A stretch of 64,000 nt of DNA from Vallitalea sp. (GTDB lineage: Bacteria > Bacillota > Clostridia > Lachnospirales > Vallitaleaceae): NCBI GenBank assembly GCA_025210515.1, contig JAOARM010000034.1:62001-126000 (forward strand), given 5' to 3'. Positions 26,128 through 36,703 of the stretch are shown in pieces. The notes below the pieces were generated by a model. That model searched no databases. It saw only the letters and a list, made by a program, of their open reading frames with translations, and was not told the DNA's origin. How positions within the stretch are numbered: the stretch's first letter is position 1; every line of letters starts with the position of its first letter. The translations under genes were made by a program, and so were the position numbers.

Positions 26128-26472
26128 TTAATTTACTTGTTTCCATAGTGAATTAAGATTTGCTTGGATTATACATGTTGAGACAACTCCAAGTCCAAAT
26201 AAACCACATATTAAACAAGCTAATGAATCATCTTTAACTGGTAATCCAGCTTTTTCATATGCTTCAGCGATTTTTTTAGAGTATTTATAATACCAATAAA
26301 CTATATAAGGGAAACATATTAACATTAATATAAGTTCACCAGCACATCCGCCACTTTCACCAAGATAATTATTAATATCTCTCATTGTGTAATATAACCA
26401 GAATATCATATATATCCCACATGTTATAATACTCAGTAAAATTACTGAAACAACAGATCTTTGTTTATACAT
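26128..26472 (-). CDS. DUF4234 family membrane protein
   Basis: 114 residues. N-terminal motif RSVVSVILLSIITCGIYMIFWLYYTMRDIN is the DUF4234 hallmark; three helices in total. ELILMLICFPYIVYWYYKYSKKIAEA and a Cys-containing GLFGLGVVSTCIIQANLN end complete the family pattern. Function unknown; it often sits beside DUF2752 proteins, as here (gene at 26557). GAAGGAGGT precedes the ATG. Confidence 0.85.
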   Translation of the reverse strand: MYKQRSVVSVILLSIITCGIYMIFWLYYTMRDINNYLGESGGCAGELILMLICFPYIVYWYYKYSKKIAEAYEKAGLPVKDDSLACLICGLFGLGVVSTCIIQANLNSLWKQVN

Positions 26473-26556
26473 ATTTATACCTCCTTCTTAAAAATATCAT
26501 ATATTTAGCATGTATTATTCTACAGTATAATTTAATATTTTTCAATATATTTCTTG

Positions 26557-26985
26557 TTATTTCAGCAATATTTTTATTTTATGTACTATAGAAGGTAATA
26601 ATCCCTTTTCATAAAAATTCATTGGTTGGATTTTGGGGAAATATTTAATAAATCTAATTATGTATAGAGATATAAACAATATAGTTGATATCAGATAAAT
26701 TATTTCGCTTACTTTTTTCAGTCTATTATTTTTAATCATTATATTTGATATATATAACATAACCAATAAAGGTATTAATAAAAATAACGGATGATAATAA
26801 AAAGCTTTTTCAATGTTACCTATAAAAAACATTTTATAGGCTCTTGTTAAACCACATCCTGGACATGGAACACCTACTAAATTCTTGAAAAAACACTTAG
26901 TTCTGCTTTTTGTAATAAAAACAATAGCGAAGTAGATTACTAAAATAATAGGCAACATTAAAGCATTTCTATATTTTGCTTTCAT
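26557..26985 (-). CDS. DUF2752 family membrane protein
   Basis: 142 residues with three to four helices. The family motif is clear: CFFKNLVGVPCPGCGLTRAY (CPxCGxTRA), followed by YHPLFLLIPLLVMLY. No biochemical role is known for DUF2752. It starts 13 bases after the hisIE stop behind AAGAGGT, so it is probably transcribed as the tail of the his operon; the association with DUF4234 suggests a shared membrane function. Confidence 0.88.
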   Translation of the reverse strand: MKAKYRNALMLPIILVIYFAIVFITKSRTKCFFKNLVGVPCPGCGLTRAYKMFFIGNIEKAFYYHPLFLLIPLLVMLYISNIMIKNNRLKKVSEIIYLISTILFISLYIIRFIKYFPKIQPMNFYEKGLLPSIVHKIKILLK

Positions 26986-26998
26986 TACATATACCTCT

Positions 26999-27640
26999 TT
27001 ATCTTCTTTTATCTAATTCTTTACATATATCATTCCAAGTAACATCTTTCTCAACCATAAGCACTGATAAGTGATATATTAAATCAGATGCTTCATATAT
27101 TACTTCTTCATTTCCTTCATTTTTAGCTCCTATAATAACCTCTGCTGTTTCTTCTCCAACTTTTTTTAGAATTTTATCGATACCCTTATCAAATAAATAA
27201 TTAGTATAAGAACCCTCTTTTGGATTGTTTCTTCTATCTAAGATTACATTATAAACATCTTCAAATATACTTAATACATTTTCATTATCTTGTTGCTGTA
27301 TTTCTTGAACTTCTTTAGTATCTATATTAATTTCTCTATAAAAACATGAAAGAGCACCAGTATGACATGCAACACCTTGTTGATGTACCTTTAATAATAG
27401 TGTATCATTATCACAATCAATTAACATACTTTTTAGTATTTGATAGTGCCCTGAAGTTTCACCTTTTAACCATAAACATTTTCTACTTCTGCTATAGTAA
27501 TGAACTTTTTTTGTTTCTATAGTTTTATCATAAGCTTCTTTATTCATATATGCTACCATTAATACTTGATTACTTTTATAATCAACTGTTACAACAGGTA
27601 ATAGCCCATCACTATTTAATTTTAATTCATTAAATTCCAT
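26999..27640 (-). CDS. hisIE: Bifunctional phosphoribosyl-AMP cyclohydrolase / phosphoribosyl-ATP pyrophosphatase
   Basis: Steps 2 and 3 of histidine synthesis in one 213-residue chain. HisI part (1-105): [33 protein letters not shown] and [13 protein letters not shown] with metal-binding Asp and Cys. HisE part (about 120-210): [19 protein letters not shown] and [16 protein letters not shown], then [12 protein letters not shown]. Strong ribosome site GAGAGGAAG. Last enzyme gene of hisZGDCBHAF-IE; 28 bases after hisF. Confidence 0.96.
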   Translation of the reverse strand: MEFNELKLNSDGLLPVVTVDYKSNQVLMVAYMNKEAYDKTIETKKVHYYSRSRKCLWLKGETSGHYQILKSMLIDCDNDTLLLKVHQQGVACHTGALSCFYREINIDTKEVQEIQQQDNENVLSIFEDVYNVILDRRNNPKEGSYTNYLFDKGIDKILKKVGEETAEVIIGAKNEGNEEVIYEASDLIYHLSVLMVEKDVTWNDICKELDKRR

Positions 27641-27668
27641 ATAATTCTTCCTCTCTTAATTATAATCA

Positions 27669-28436
27669 TTAATTACTTAATCTTACAGGAATATCATAAT
27701 TATGTAGATATTCTTTTAACTCTTTTATTTCTATTTCTTTGAAGTGAAATAATGATGCTGCAAGAGCAGCGTCTGCCTTACCATCTATTAACACATCTTT
27801 AAAATGTTCCATATTACCTGCACCGCCAGATGCTATTACAGGTATATTTACCGATTTACTTATTATTTTAGTAAGTTCTATATCATATCCAGATTTAGTT
27901 CCATCTTTATCCATGCTAGTTAATAAAATTTCACCAGCACCACGTTTACATACTTCTATTGCCCATTCAATTGCATCTATATTAGTATTAATTCTTCCAC
28001 CATTAATATAGACGTCCCAGCTACCACGTTCTTCATTTCTCTTAGCATCTATAGCAACTACAACACATTGACTGCCAAAACAATTAGCTGCCTCATTAAT
28101 TAAATCAGGTCTTCTTATTGCTGCTGAGTTAACAGCAACTTTATCTGCTCCTGCCCTAAGAATTATTTTAAAATCTTCTAAACACTTAATACCGCCACCA
28201 ACTGTTAAAGGAATAAATATTTGACTTGCAGTTTTTCTAACTACATCAACAATTGTATCTCTACCTTCATGTGTAGCTGTTATATCAAGAAATACTATTT
28301 CATCTGCCAAGCTTTCATTATATATTTTAGCTACTTCAACTGGATCACCTGCATCAATCAAATTAACGAAATTAACACCTTTTACAACACGCCCCCTATC
28401 TACATCCAAACAAGGAATTATCCTCTTTGATAACAT
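27669..28436 (-). CDS. hisF: Imidazole glycerol phosphate synthase, cyclase subunit HisF
   Basis: TIM barrel that forms IGP and AICAR using ammonia from HisH. 255 residues from [20 protein letters not shown], whose Asp is the first catalytic acid; the second is in [17 protein letters not shown]. Phosphate sites: TVGGGI and SGGAG. The start at 28436 was chosen because AAAGGGTG lies just upstream and because HisF proteins start at this point; a longer frame extends 14 codons. It is 56 bases after hisA. Confidence 0.96.
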   Translation of the reverse strand: MLSKRIIPCLDVDRGRVVKGVNFVNLIDAGDPVEVAKIYNESLADEIVFLDITATHEGRDTIVDVVRKTASQIFIPLTVGGGIKCLEDFKIILRAGADKVAVNSAAIRRPDLINEAANCFGSQCVVVAIDAKRNEERGSWDVYINGGRINTNIDAIEWAIEVCKRGAGEILLTSMDKDGTKSGYDIELTKIISKSVNIPVIASGGAGNMEHFKDVLIDGKADAALAASLFHFKEIEIKELKEYLHNYDIPVRLSN

Positions 28437-28492
28437 AAAAACACCCTTTCTATATTGCATCAACATATGAAAAAACAATAATTATAAGTTTA

Positions 28493-29212
28493 TTATTTTT
28501 CAAATAAAGTAATAGCGTCTTTTAGATTAATAGAATTAGTATATAATGCTTTTCCAATAATAACTCCTTCTGCATTAATGTTCTGTACTGCCATTAAATC
28601 TTTTATTGATGATACACCACCAGATGCAATTATATCAAGCCCTGTTTCATCTACTAAATATTTAGTATAATCTATATTAGGACCTGTTAACATACCATCT
28701 TTCGATATATCTGTATATATAATCGTTTTAACTCCAAATCCTTTCATTTGCATACACAAATCAAGAGCTGATATATGGCTAATTTCTTCCCATCCACTAA
28801 TTGCAACCATACCATCTTTTGCGTCTATTCCCACAACTATTTTGTCACTTCCAAATTTTAAGATAGCTTCTTTCACAAATGCAGGGTTTTTTACAGCTTG
28901 TGTGCCAATAATTACTCTGTCAATACCTATATTTAGTCTCTCTTCTATATCCCTTATTGAACGTATTCCTCCACCAGTTTGAACAGGTACGTCAATAGTA
29001 TCAATAATATTTTTTATTGCTTGTTTATTAGTCCAAGTTCCGTCTAATGCTCCATCAAGATCAACAACATGAATATATGATGCACCATTTTGCACCCATT
29101 TTTCTGCTATATTTGATGGATTATTAGAATATATTGTTTGTTCGTTAAATTTACCTTGTTTTAATCTAACGCATTTACCATTTTTGATATCAATTGCTGG
29201 ATATAATCTCAT
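28493..29212 (-). CDS. hisA: ProFAR isomerase HisA
   Basis: 1-(5-phosphoribosyl)-5-[(5-phosphoribosylamino)methylideneamino]imidazole-4-carboxamide isomerase, 239-residue TIM barrel. MRLYPAIDIKNGKCVRLKQG holds the catalytic Asp; TDISKDGMLTGPN holds the second; QTGGGIR and ASGGVSS bind phosphate. The ATG at 29212 follows GGAGGAGTG; a frame nine codons longer has no site. It lies between hisH (48 bases upstream) and hisF. Confidence 0.96.
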   Translation of the reverse strand: MRLYPAIDIKNGKCVRLKQGKFNEQTIYSNNPSNIAEKWVQNGASYIHVVDLDGALDGTWTNKQAIKNIIDTIDVPVQTGGGIRSIRDIEERLNIGIDRVIIGTQAVKNPAFVKEAILKFGSDKIVVGIDAKDGMVAISGWEEISHISALDLCMQMKGFGVKTIIYTDISKDGMLTGPNIDYTKYLVDETGLDIIASGGVSSIKDLMAVQNINAEGVIIGKALYTNSINLKDAITLFEK

Positions 29213-29260
29213 AACACTCCTCCATACTTTCTCTTGCATTTTATATATTATATTATAACA

Positions 29261-29860
29261 CTATATAGAAACGAAGTTACTAAGTATTTTTAATCCTATT
29301 ACTCCACTTTTTTCTGGATGAAACTGTAAGGCATATACATTATTCTCTTGTGCTGAGATTTGTATTTGCTTGCCATAGTAAGTTGTGGCACTAACTATAT
29401 CCTTTGATGTCTCAAGATGATAAGAATGTACAAAATATACATTACTATTATCAGGTAATCCTTTATATAGTGGCTCTCTCTTATTTATATTAAGTTTATT
29501 CCATCCCATATGTGGTACTTTTAAATCTGTATTGAATTTTACAATCTCTCCATCTAATATTTCGAGTCCTTTATGATTTCCGTGTTCCTTTGAAGAGTTA
29601 AATAATAATTGCATACCAAGACAGATACCAAGTAAGGGTTTTTCTTTTTTCACACTTTTATGTATAAAATAATCTAACTCTTTCTCTTTTAACTGTTTTA
29701 TTGCATCTCCAAAAGCACCTACACCTGGTAAAATCAATTTATCTGTATTCTCTAGTTCTTTAATATCAGATGATATAATCCATTCTACACCTATATATTT
29801 TAGAGCATTAGATATACTACCAAGATTGCCCATTCCATAATCGATAATCCCAATTTTCAT
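29261..29860 (-). CDS. hisH: Imidazole glycerol phosphate synthase, glutaminase subunit HisH
   Basis: Class I glutamine amidotransferase that supplies ammonia to HisF, 199 residues. Triad visible: Cys in LLGICLGMQLLF (about residue 80), His and Glu in LQFHPEKSG near the C terminus. PGVGAFGDAI forms the oxyanion region. GAGAGGAA precedes the ATG; 50 bases after hisB. Confidence 0.96.
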   Translation of the reverse strand: MKIGIIDYGMGNLGSISNALKYIGVEWIISSDIKELENTDKLILPGVGAFGDAIKQLKEKELDYFIHKSVKKEKPLLGICLGMQLLFNSSKEHGNHKGLEILDGEIVKFNTDLKVPHMGWNKLNINKREPLYKGLPDNSNVYFVHSYHLETSKDIVSATTYYGKQIQISAQENNVYALQFHPEKSGVIGLKILSNFVSI

Positions 29861-29909
29861 CTAAATTCCTCTCTTTCTTTGTAAATATATAATTTATTCT
29901 AATAACTAT

Positions 29910-30497
29910 CTATAATACTCCTTTTGTAGATAAAGCTCCTTCTATTCTTGGATCAATAGTAGTTGCACTATCAAGAGCATTACCAAAAGCTTTAAATATA
30001 CCCTCAACAATATGATGATTATTTTTACCTTCTAACATTTTAATATGTAAATTCATTTTTGCATTATCAGAAACAGCTCTAAAAAACTCCTCAACCATTT
30101 CTGTATCCATAGTACCTAATTGATTAGTTGTTAAAGTTACATCATAATTAAGATATGCTCTACCAGATAAATCTAATGAACATAATATTAGAGTCTCATC
30201 CATTGGTATAATAGCTGAACCATATCTTTTAATTCCTTGCTTATTACCAACAGCTTCTTTAATTGCCTTGCCAAACACTATACCAATGTCTTCAATAGTA
30301 TGATGACAATCAACTTGTAAATCTCCTTTACAGCTAACGTCTAAATCAAAAAAACCATGTTTAGCAATATGTGTCATCATATGATCAAAAAAACCAACAC
30401 CTGTTTCTATATTTGATAAACCTAGTCCATCAATATCAAGTTTTAAATTAATATCAGTTTCATTAGTTTTTCTATGAATTTTACTGATTCTACTCAC
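29910..30497 (-). CDS. hisB: Imidazoleglycerol-phosphate dehydratase HisB (monofunctional)
   Basis: 195 residues without the phosphatase domain found in enteric HisB, as in Firmicutes. Metal-binding motifs: FFDHMMTHIAKHG, DCHHTIEDIGI and GKNNHHIVEGIFKAF. Start is GTG at 30497, whose G is also the last base of the hisC stop (TAGTG), with AAAGGAG upstream: translational coupling with hisC. A separate histidinol phosphatase must be encoded elsewhere. Confidence 0.96.
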   Translation of the reverse strand: MSRISKIHRKTNETDINLKLDIDGLGLSNIETGVGFFDHMMTHIAKHGFFDLDVSCKGDLQVDCHHTIEDIGIVFGKAIKEAVGNKQGIKRYGSAIIPMDETLILCSLDLSGRAYLNYDVTLTTNQLGTMDTEMVEEFFRAVSDNAKMNLHIKMLEGKNNHHIVEGIFKAFGNALDSATTIDPRIEGALSTKGVL

Positions 30498-31573
30498 TAA
30501 ACCAAGCTCCTTTCATATCTTTTCATAGCTTCAATTAATCTTATATTTTCCTCTTTGGTACCTACTGTTATTCTAATACAATTTCCTAGAGCACCTTCTT
30601 TGCCATATCCTCTTACTAGAATTTTCTCTTGTTCTAGTAAATAAGCTATTTGTTCATTAGTAACTTTTATTAATATATAATTCCCTTCAGATGGATATAC
30701 TTTTTCGACATAACTAATTAAGCCAAGTTCTTTATATAACCATTGTCTTCCTTTTATTATTTCTTTTACATATGATTCATATTCATCTATATTTTCAATC
30801 ACTGTTTGTGCAAAAAACTGTGAGAAAGAATTAAGATGATATGGTGGAATTACTTTTTTTACTGCGTTAATCATTTCTTCTGATGCAATACCGTAACCAA
30901 CTCTAAGTCCTGCTAGTCCATAAGCTTTTGAAAAAGTTTTGAGTACAATGATATTATTATATTTATTAATTTTATCAATCATTGTATTAGAAACAAACTC
31001 TCCATAAGCTTCATCCATTATAACTGGACACTTTATTACTTCTAACAATCTTTCAATATCATTTATTGGTAATATATTTCCTGTAGGATTGTTAGGAGTA
31101 CATAGAAAGACACATTTAGGACTATGTTCTTTATATAAATCAATGATTTTTTCTATTGGATAATAAAATTCCTCTTCGTTATTCAAAGAAAACTCAATAG
31201 GTATTCCTCTATTAAGTTTAGTAGTGATTTTGTACATACTAAATGACGGTGTAGGCATTAATACTTTATCACCAGGTTCAATAAAAGTTCTTAGTATACT
31301 ATCTATTAATTGATCTGAACCAACACCACATACTACATTTTCCATAGATACATTCCAGTATTTTGCAATTGTTACTCTTAAATCAGTACAATTAGAATCT
31401 GGATATCTTCTAATGTTATTACAGTCTTGTAACCAATCAACTACCTTATTAACAACTTCCTTATTATGTACATAAGGATTTTCATTAGCGTCGATTTTAA
31501 CTTCATATTCTTTTACTGGTGCATCGTAAGGTTTAAAATCTCTTAAATCTTTTCTTATATATTCATTAATCAT
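30497..31573 (-). CDS. hisC: Histidinol-phosphate aminotransferase HisC
   Basis: PLP-dependent class I/II aminotransferase, 358 residues. The PLP lysine is in LKTFSKAYGLAGLRVGYG; other motifs are DANENPY, CGVGSDQLID, CTPNNPTGN and MDEAYGEF. The ATG at 31573 overlaps the hisD end by eight bases and has AAGGTGAG upstream. Confidence 0.95.
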   Translation of the reverse strand: MINEYIRKDLRDFKPYDAPVKEYEVKIDANENPYVHNKEVVNKVVDWLQDCNNIRRYPDSNCTDLRVTIAKYWNVSMENVVCGVGSDQLIDSILRTFIEPGDKVLMPTPSFSMYKITTKLNRGIPIEFSLNNEEEFYYPIEKIIDLYKEHSPKCVFLCTPNNPTGNILPINDIERLLEVIKCPVIMDEAYGEFVSNTMIDKINKYNNIIVLKTFSKAYGLAGLRVGYGIASEEMINAVKKVIPPYHLNSFSQFFAQTVIENIDEYESYVKEIIKGRQWLYKELGLISYVEKVYPSEGNYILIKVTNEQIAYLLEQEKILVRGYGKEGALGNCIRITVGTKEENIRLIEAMKRYERSLV

Positions 31574-32861
31574 TATCAAATCTCACCTTTATTGAATTTG
31601 CATGAGCTGTTAGTTTCTCTGCTGTAGCAAACTTTATTATATCTTCATGTAATTCTTCTAGCGCTTCTCGATTAAATGATATTATACTTGATTTTTTTAT
31701 AAAATCATCAACACTTAATGGTGAAAAAAACTTAGCTGTTGAATTAGTTGGAAGAACATGATTAGGTCCTGCCATATAATCGCCAAGAGGTTCTGGTGTA
31801 TAGTTCCCTAAGAAAATCGCACCTGCATTTTTTATTCTTGGTAATATTGCAAAAGGTTCTTTTGTACATATTTCTAAATGTTCTGGTGCTATTTCATTAC
31901 TTAATTTAATAGCGTCATCAATAGAATTAACAACTACAATGGCACCAAAATCATCTAATGACTTTTCTATGATTTCTTTTCTACTTAAATAGCTAGTTTG
32001 TCTCTTAATTTCTTGTTGCACTTTTTTGGCTAATTCTTCACTTGTAGTTACCAATATAGAAGAAGCAAGTTCGTCATGTTCTGATTGAGATAATAAATCT
32101 GCCGCTACATATTTTGCATTAGCATGTTCATCTGCAATAACTAATACTTCACTTGGTCCTGCAATAGAGTCTATGCTTACATGACCATATACTGCTTTTT
32201 TAGCTAGGGCTACAAATATATTTCCAGGGCCTACTATTTTATATACTTTTGGAACAGTTTCTGTACCAAAAGCTAGTGCCGCGATTGCTTGTGCTCCACC
32301 AATTTTATATATTTCATCAACACCACATTCATTTGCAGCTACTAAAGTAAGTGGATGGACACTTCCATCAGTTCTAGGTGGAGTAACCATTACAATTCTA
32401 TCTACACCTGCAACTTTTGCCGGCATAACATTCATTATAACTGATGATGGATAAACAGCTTTCCCTCCTGGTACATATACACCTACTTTTTCTATAGCTG
32501 TTATCTGTTGACCCATTATAGTCCCACTATTACTTTGATCATACCAACTATACTTTTTTTGCTTCTCATGATACTCTTTAATACGTTTCTTTGATTTTTT
32601 TATTATACTAATTATTTCATCGTCAACTTCTTCATATGCTTTTTTAATTTCTTTCTCTGAGACTCTCAGCGTTTCTGAAGTCAACTTAATATTATCAAAT
32701 TTATGTGTATATTTTATTATTGCCTTATTTCCATTATTTTTTACATCATTTATTATCTCATTAACTATATCATCGTATTTATTATAATTATCAGGTGTTC
32801 TATCAAACAGCATATTTTGTAGTTCATCTGCTAAACATTCACTGTATTTAATATACTTCAT
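31566..32861 (-). CDS. hisD: Histidinol dehydrogenase HisD
   Basis: NAD- and zinc-dependent last step of histidine synthesis, 431 residues. Motifs: [50 protein letters not shown] and [16 protein letters not shown] (zinc-ligand Gln/His), then EIAPEHLEI and [26 protein letters not shown] precedes the ATG. Overlaps hisC and follows hisG after 24 bases. Confidence 0.96.
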   Translation of the reverse strand: MKYIKYSECLADELQNMLFDRTPDNYNKYDDIVNEIINDVKNNGNKAIIKYTHKFDNIKLTSETLRVSEKEIKKAYEEVDDEIISIIKKSKKRIKEYHEKQKKYSWYDQSNSGTIMGQQITAIEKVGVYVPGGKAVYPSSVIMNVMPAKVAGVDRIVMVTPPRTDGSVHPLTLVAANECGVDEIYKIGGAQAIAALAFGTETVPKVYKIVGPGNIFVALAKKAVYGHVSIDSIAGPSEVLVIADEHANAKYVAADLLSQSEHDELASSILVTTSEELAKKVQQEIKRQTSYLSRKEIIEKSLDDFGAIVVVNSIDDAIKLSNEIAPEHLEICTKEPFAILPRIKNAGAIFLGNYTPEPLGDYMAGPNHVLPTNSTAKFFSPLSVDDFIKKSSIISFNREALEELHEDIIKFATAEKLTAHANSIKVRFDND

Positions 32862-32885
32862 TGTTAATCAACTCCTTACCTACTT

Positions 32886-33521
32886 TTATAACTGTAACTC
32901 TCTAAGTCCTTTAATAATATTACTTATTCTATCTATCTCCATTTTCATGCTTACTCGATTAACCACCATTCTTGCAGAAAGAGGACATATTTCTTCTAAT
33001 ATAACAAGTCCATTATCTTTAAGCGTAGTGCCTGTCTCAACAATGTCAACAATTACTTCTGATAAACCAACTAAAGGAGCTAATTCAATAGATCCATTTA
33101 ATTTAATAATTTCTACTTTCTGATTTTTTTTGTTATAAAAATAATCTTTGGCAATGTTAGGATATTTCGTTGCTACTCTAATAGAGCTTCCTTCATCAAT
33201 TATATCTTTCATCTTATCCTGTCCTGCTACTATCATTCTACATTTTCCAAAACCTAAATCTAGTACTTCATATAGATTTTTCTTTTCTTCTAATATAGTA
33301 TCTTTACCTACGATTCCTATATCCGCTGCACCATATTCTACATAAGTTGGTACATCACTTGCTTTTGCAAGGAAAAATTTTAATTTTAATTCTTCGTTAA
33401 CAAATATAAGCTTTCTTGTATCACTTTTTATTTCATCACAACTAATTCCAATTTTTTCAAATAATTCTAAAGATGTTTTTGCAAGTCTTCCTTTGGCTAA
33501 TGCAAAAGTAAGGTATCTCAT
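32886..33521 (-). CDS. hisG: ATP phosphoribosyltransferase, short form HisG
   Basis: First committed step of histidine synthesis. 211 residues, the short form that lacks the C-terminal regulatory domain and works as a hetero-octamer with HisZ, encoded immediately upstream. Motifs: [46 protein letters not shown] and [15 protein letters not shown]-like [15 protein letters not shown]. Its ATG shares one base with the hisZ stop (TAATG), so the two subunits are coupled. Confidence 0.96.
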   Translation of the reverse strand: MRYLTFALAKGRLAKTSLELFEKIGISCDEIKSDTRKLIFVNEELKLKFFLAKASDVPTYVEYGAADIGIVGKDTILEEKKNLYEVLDLGFGKCRMIVAGQDKMKDIIDEGSSIRVATKYPNIAKDYFYNKKNQKVEIIKLNGSIELAPLVGLSEVIVDIVETGTTLKDNGLVILEEICPLSARMVVNRVSMKMEIDRISNIIKGLRELQL

Positions 33522-34783
33522 TATTCATCACCTCTTATCAAGTCTTCTATTTCTACTATATTTTGCTCCATTGTTTGTAGATTAACTAATGTGACTTTAT
33601 TAATTTCATTAAAATACATAATGCCACCAATTCCATTTTTCTTACCATATATTATGTTATCTTCTAATGAGCGTTTTAATAATCCAATTTCAACATTCAT
33701 TCCTTGTGATCTATATTCCTCTGATAGCATGATAGCTTGTTTCCTTGTATCTTCATTATATATTATTAAAGTATCAATAGTAAATTCATCAACTTCTATC
33801 TGTTGTCTTTCTATTGCTAACATTAATTCATCAATTACAATGGCAAATCCTATTGCTGGAACATCTTTACCAAATTGTCCTAATAATGTGTCATAACGAC
33901 CACCTTCTACGATGGGGACTCCTGTTCCATATGTATATCCTCTAAAGATAATACCAGTATAATAATTAAGATGACTAACAAGACCAAGGTCAAAAGAAAC
34001 AAATTTCTCAGCTTCATAATCACATAATATATTATATACTTTCTCCAATCTATCAAGTGATTCTAATGCTTTTTTATTAGTTGTTAACTTTCTAGCTTTC
34101 TCAATAACTTCAATTGAACCAAATAACTTAGGCAAATCAAGAAAAACTTGTTTTAAATCATCTCGCATATTACATTTATTAAGTAATTCTTCTACAGCAA
34201 TAAAATTTTTCTCATCTATTAATTGTCTAAGTTCTTCTTCTTCGTTCATATCAAGTCCAGCTTCTTCAATAAGTCCTTTAAAAAAACCTGCTTGACCTAG
34301 ATCAATTTGAAAATCTTCAAGTCCTGCAACACTAAGACTATTAATTATTAATGAAATAACTTCTGCATCAGTATCTTCACAATTTATTCCAATTAGCTCT
34401 ACTCCAGCTTGAGTAAATTCTCTTAACTTACCTTGATAACTCTCACTATTTCTAAAAGTATTGCCTATATAGCACAACCTTACTGGATTATAGTCGTTTT
34501 TATAAAAAGTGGATACAAATCTAGCGATTGATGGGGTTATATCTGGTCTTAGCGCTAATATATTACCATCTCTATCAAAAAACTTATACATTTCACATAT
34601 ATGAACTGTGCCTCTTTCATGATTAAAAACATCATAGTATTCAAAAGTTGGTGTCTGTATATCTCTAAATCCATATCTATGAAATACTGAACCTATCCTA
34701 TTTTGTATTTCTATTTTCTTCGATGTTTCTTTTATGTTCAAATCTTTTACACCTTCTGGAGTATGTAATAATCTATCAATCAT
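33521..34783 (-). CDS. hisZ: ATP phosphoribosyltransferase regulatory subunit HisZ
   Basis: HisRS-like protein without aminoacylation or anticodon-binding function; senses histidine for HisG. 420 residues. Class II synthetase-like motifs: [32 protein letters not shown] and [21 protein letters not shown]. Adjacent short HisG makes HisZ rather than a true HisRS very likely. The ATG at 34783 suits the AAAGGATG site better than the one three codons upstream. First gene of the operon. Confidence 0.95.
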   Translation of the reverse strand: MIDRLLHTPEGVKDLNIKETSKKIEIQNRIGSVFHRYGFRDIQTPTFEYYDVFNHERGTVHICEMYKFFDRDGNILALRPDITPSIARFVSTFYKNDYNPVRLCYIGNTFRNSESYQGKLREFTQAGVELIGINCEDTDAEVISLIINSLSVAGLEDFQIDLGQAGFFKGLIEEAGLDMNEEEELRQLIDEKNFIAVEELLNKCNMRDDLKQVFLDLPKLFGSIEVIEKARKLTTNKKALESLDRLEKVYNILCDYEAEKFVSFDLGLVSHLNYYTGIIFRGYTYGTGVPIVEGGRYDTLLGQFGKDVPAIGFAIVIDELMLAIERQQIEVDEFTIDTLIIYNEDTRKQAIMLSEEYRSQGMNVEIGLLKRSLEDNIIYGKKNGIGGIMYFNEINKVTLVNLQTMEQNIVEIEDLIRGDE

Positions 34784-34812
34784 AAGTGACATCCTTTCAT
34801 ATATAATATTTC

Positions 34813-34845
34813 ATTAGCATCGCTTTAATACGTTAAAGTGCTAAT
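34813..34845. promoter_or_regulatory. Palindromic leader element of the his operon
   Basis: ATTAGCA...CTTTAA / TTAAAG...GCTAAT with a short centre and one small bulge, between the promoter (about 25 bases upstream) and hisZ. No U-tract follows, and no T-box consensus is present, so an operator for a regulator (a TrpR-like HisR is one candidate known from related bacteria) or a leader RNA hairpin is more likely than a terminator. Confidence 0.5.
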
Positions 34846-34870
34846 TTATTAAATCGATTAATTATTGTAT

Positions 34871-34899
34871 ATTATATGCCATACAATTATAAATGTCAA
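34871..34899 (-). promoter_or_regulatory. Sigma-A promoter of the his operon
   Basis: Minus strand TTGACA (34899-34894) and TATAAT (34876-34871), both perfect consensus, with a 17-base spacer. The transcript would start about 80 bases before hisZ and run through the palindrome at 34813-34845. Confidence 0.85.
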
Positions 34900-34933
34900 T
34901 ATCTTTCTATTGTTAATTCATAAAAAATTTTAT

Positions 34934-35458
34934 CTAACTTATATATTTTTTTATTTGTTCTAAGTAATGTAAGTATACCCCATCTTTAGTAGAAATTATA
35001 TATGTCCTATCCATCTCTCTATAGGGAATTGATTTTCTACCACCTTGTTTTGCGTTATCATAATAGGTGCGTAAATGAGCATATGGTAAATAAAAATATT
35101 CATTATACTTAGAAAAATATACAATTAAAAATGATATTCCACCTTGTTTTTCATAGTCAGCCATAAACTTAACCTGATGTTCATGTATATTCTGTAATGG
35201 TAGTATATCTTTTGTTGTTTCTTTTGCATCAAAGCATACTGCATAGCTTTGTACTACTCCTATATAGTCTACTGTACTTTTTTGTTCAAAATATGCTAGT
35301 GATATATGTCTGCTTTTTTGATCAATTTTGATTGGTTTAATAGGTGTTGGTACCTTCTGAATTAATGCTAGTCCTTTTTCTCTATATTTTTCATTAGTGA
35401 AATTAATCAACTCTTCAAGTGTACTACCTCTAAGTCCTCTAGAATTCCAATACGCCAT
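34934..35458 (-). CDS. recU: Holliday junction resolvase RecU
   Basis: Resolves four-way junctions in recombination and chromosome segregation in Firmicutes. 174 residues. Signature stretches: NSRGLRGSTLEELINFTN (N-terminal basic stalk), ARG-type VDYIGVVQ, CFDAKETT (catalytic D-x-K), HEHQVKFMADYEKQGGISF and YREMDRTYI. GGGGGATT precedes the ATG; 23 bases after queG on the same strand. In many Firmicutes recU is next to a PBP gene; here it is next to queG. Confidence 0.92.
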   Translation of the reverse strand: MAYWNSRGLRGSTLEELINFTNEKYREKGLALIQKVPTPIKPIKIDQKSRHISLAYFEQKSTVDYIGVVQSYAVCFDAKETTKDILPLQNIHEHQVKFMADYEKQGGISFLIVYFSKYNEYFYLPYAHLRTYYDNAKQGGRKSIPYREMDRTYIISTKDGVYLHYLEQIKKYIS

Positions 35459-35481
35459 AACAATCCCCCATAATTAACTTA

Positions 35482-36588
35482 TTATATATTACTGTTTGTT
35501 ATTTCTTCTATAGCTTTATCTATTAAAATAACTATCTGATTATTTTTCTCTTTATCTTTCATTTTATTTAATAACTCAATTCCTTCAATGCATGAAAGAG
35601 TTTTAATTGCAATAACTATTTCTTTTCTAATATCATCTCGAATATCATATATATACTTCTCTAGTATTTCTAATGCCTTCTTATTCTTTGAATTTCCTAA
35701 ACCAATAATAGCATTTCTTTGAAGTAATTTTTTTCCTCTCCATCCAGATGCTGTAAGGGAATAAGTCTTCTTGAACTCTTTATTACTAATACCTAATATA
35801 GAGTCATAAGTAGGATAAGGGTCAATTATATTTATAGACTCCTTATTATCTACTTTGTTATAAGGACATACTCTTTGGCAAACATCACATCCATATACCT
35901 GTTGTCCCATTTTTCTTTTTAAGTCATTACTAATATCCCCTCTATGCTGTGTTAAATATGATATACATTTATTACAATCTATTTGTCCATTTGAGTTAAT
36001 AGCACCTGTAGGACAAGCCTTTACACAGTTATTACAGTTAGAGCAATCTATTTTCATAATGTTATCATCAGGCTCAATATAATAATCTGTTAGAATATAA
36101 CCTATAAAAACTTTAGAGCCATAATTATTTGTTATTAGCATAGAATTTTTCCCTATAAATCCAAGCCCCGCTCTCTTAGCTATAGCCCTATCAGAAAAAG
36201 GACTAATATCAACATAACATTTTGTTTTACATTCTACTTGAGATTGCAAAAACTCTTCAAGCCTCTTTAACTTATCCATAACTGTTATATGATAATCATT
36301 AGAAACTGCCGCCATACTAATATTTCCTCTTATATCACCATTATTAACTTTTCTAGAAATATCACTATATGACTCTAATATAACAATAAAAGATTTAGCA
36401 TTTTCCATAGTCAAGCTAGGATATATCTTTTTCTCATACTCTCTAGACTCAAGTTCACACATAAACCCACTTTTTTCTCTATTAACAAGAATATCTTCTA
36501 TTTCATAGAAAGGTTCTGCTAAGCAGAACCCTATACTATCAATCTCAATTTCTCTACTATATTCAATAATTTTATTCTTAATATCCAC
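35482..36588 (-). CDS. queG: Epoxyqueuosine reductase QueG
   Basis: Cobalamin- and 4Fe-4S-dependent reductase for the last step of queuosine tRNA modification. 368 residues. Motifs: YVDISPFSDRAIAKRAGLGFIGKNSMLI, two ferredoxin motifs (CSNCNNCVKACPTGA; CDVCQRVCPYN) and a HEAT-like C-terminal region (GLGNSKNKKALEILEKYI). Start is GTG at 36588 after AAGGTGATT. Probably an operon with recU. Confidence 0.93.
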   Translation of the reverse strand: MDIKNKIIEYSREIEIDSIGFCLAEPFYEIEDILVNREKSGFMCELESREYEKKIYPSLTMENAKSFIVILESYSDISRKVNNGDIRGNISMAAVSNDYHITVMDKLKRLEEFLQSQVECKTKCYVDISPFSDRAIAKRAGLGFIGKNSMLITNNYGSKVFIGYILTDYYIEPDDNIMKIDCSNCNNCVKACPTGAINSNGQIDCNKCISYLTQHRGDISNDLKRKMGQQVYGCDVCQRVCPYNKVDNKESINIIDPYPTYDSILGISNKEFKKTYSLTASGWRGKKLLQRNAIIGLGNSKNKKALEILEKYIYDIRDDIRKEIVIAIKTLSCIEGIELLNKMKDKEKNNQIVILIDKAIEEITNSNI

Positions 36589-36703
36589 TGTCTAATCACC
36601 TTCATTAACCATCCAATAAACACACTAAGTTTTGTCGAATTTTAAGCATTGTAGCAAGTTATTACATATTATAAAATAATATATTTCAGCAAACCATGTA
36701 ACT

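Noticed and set aside
34793-34933. Possible T-box or attenuator for the his operon
   Set aside because: No T-box core, no leader peptide with His codons and no U-tract hairpin. Only a palindrome is present.
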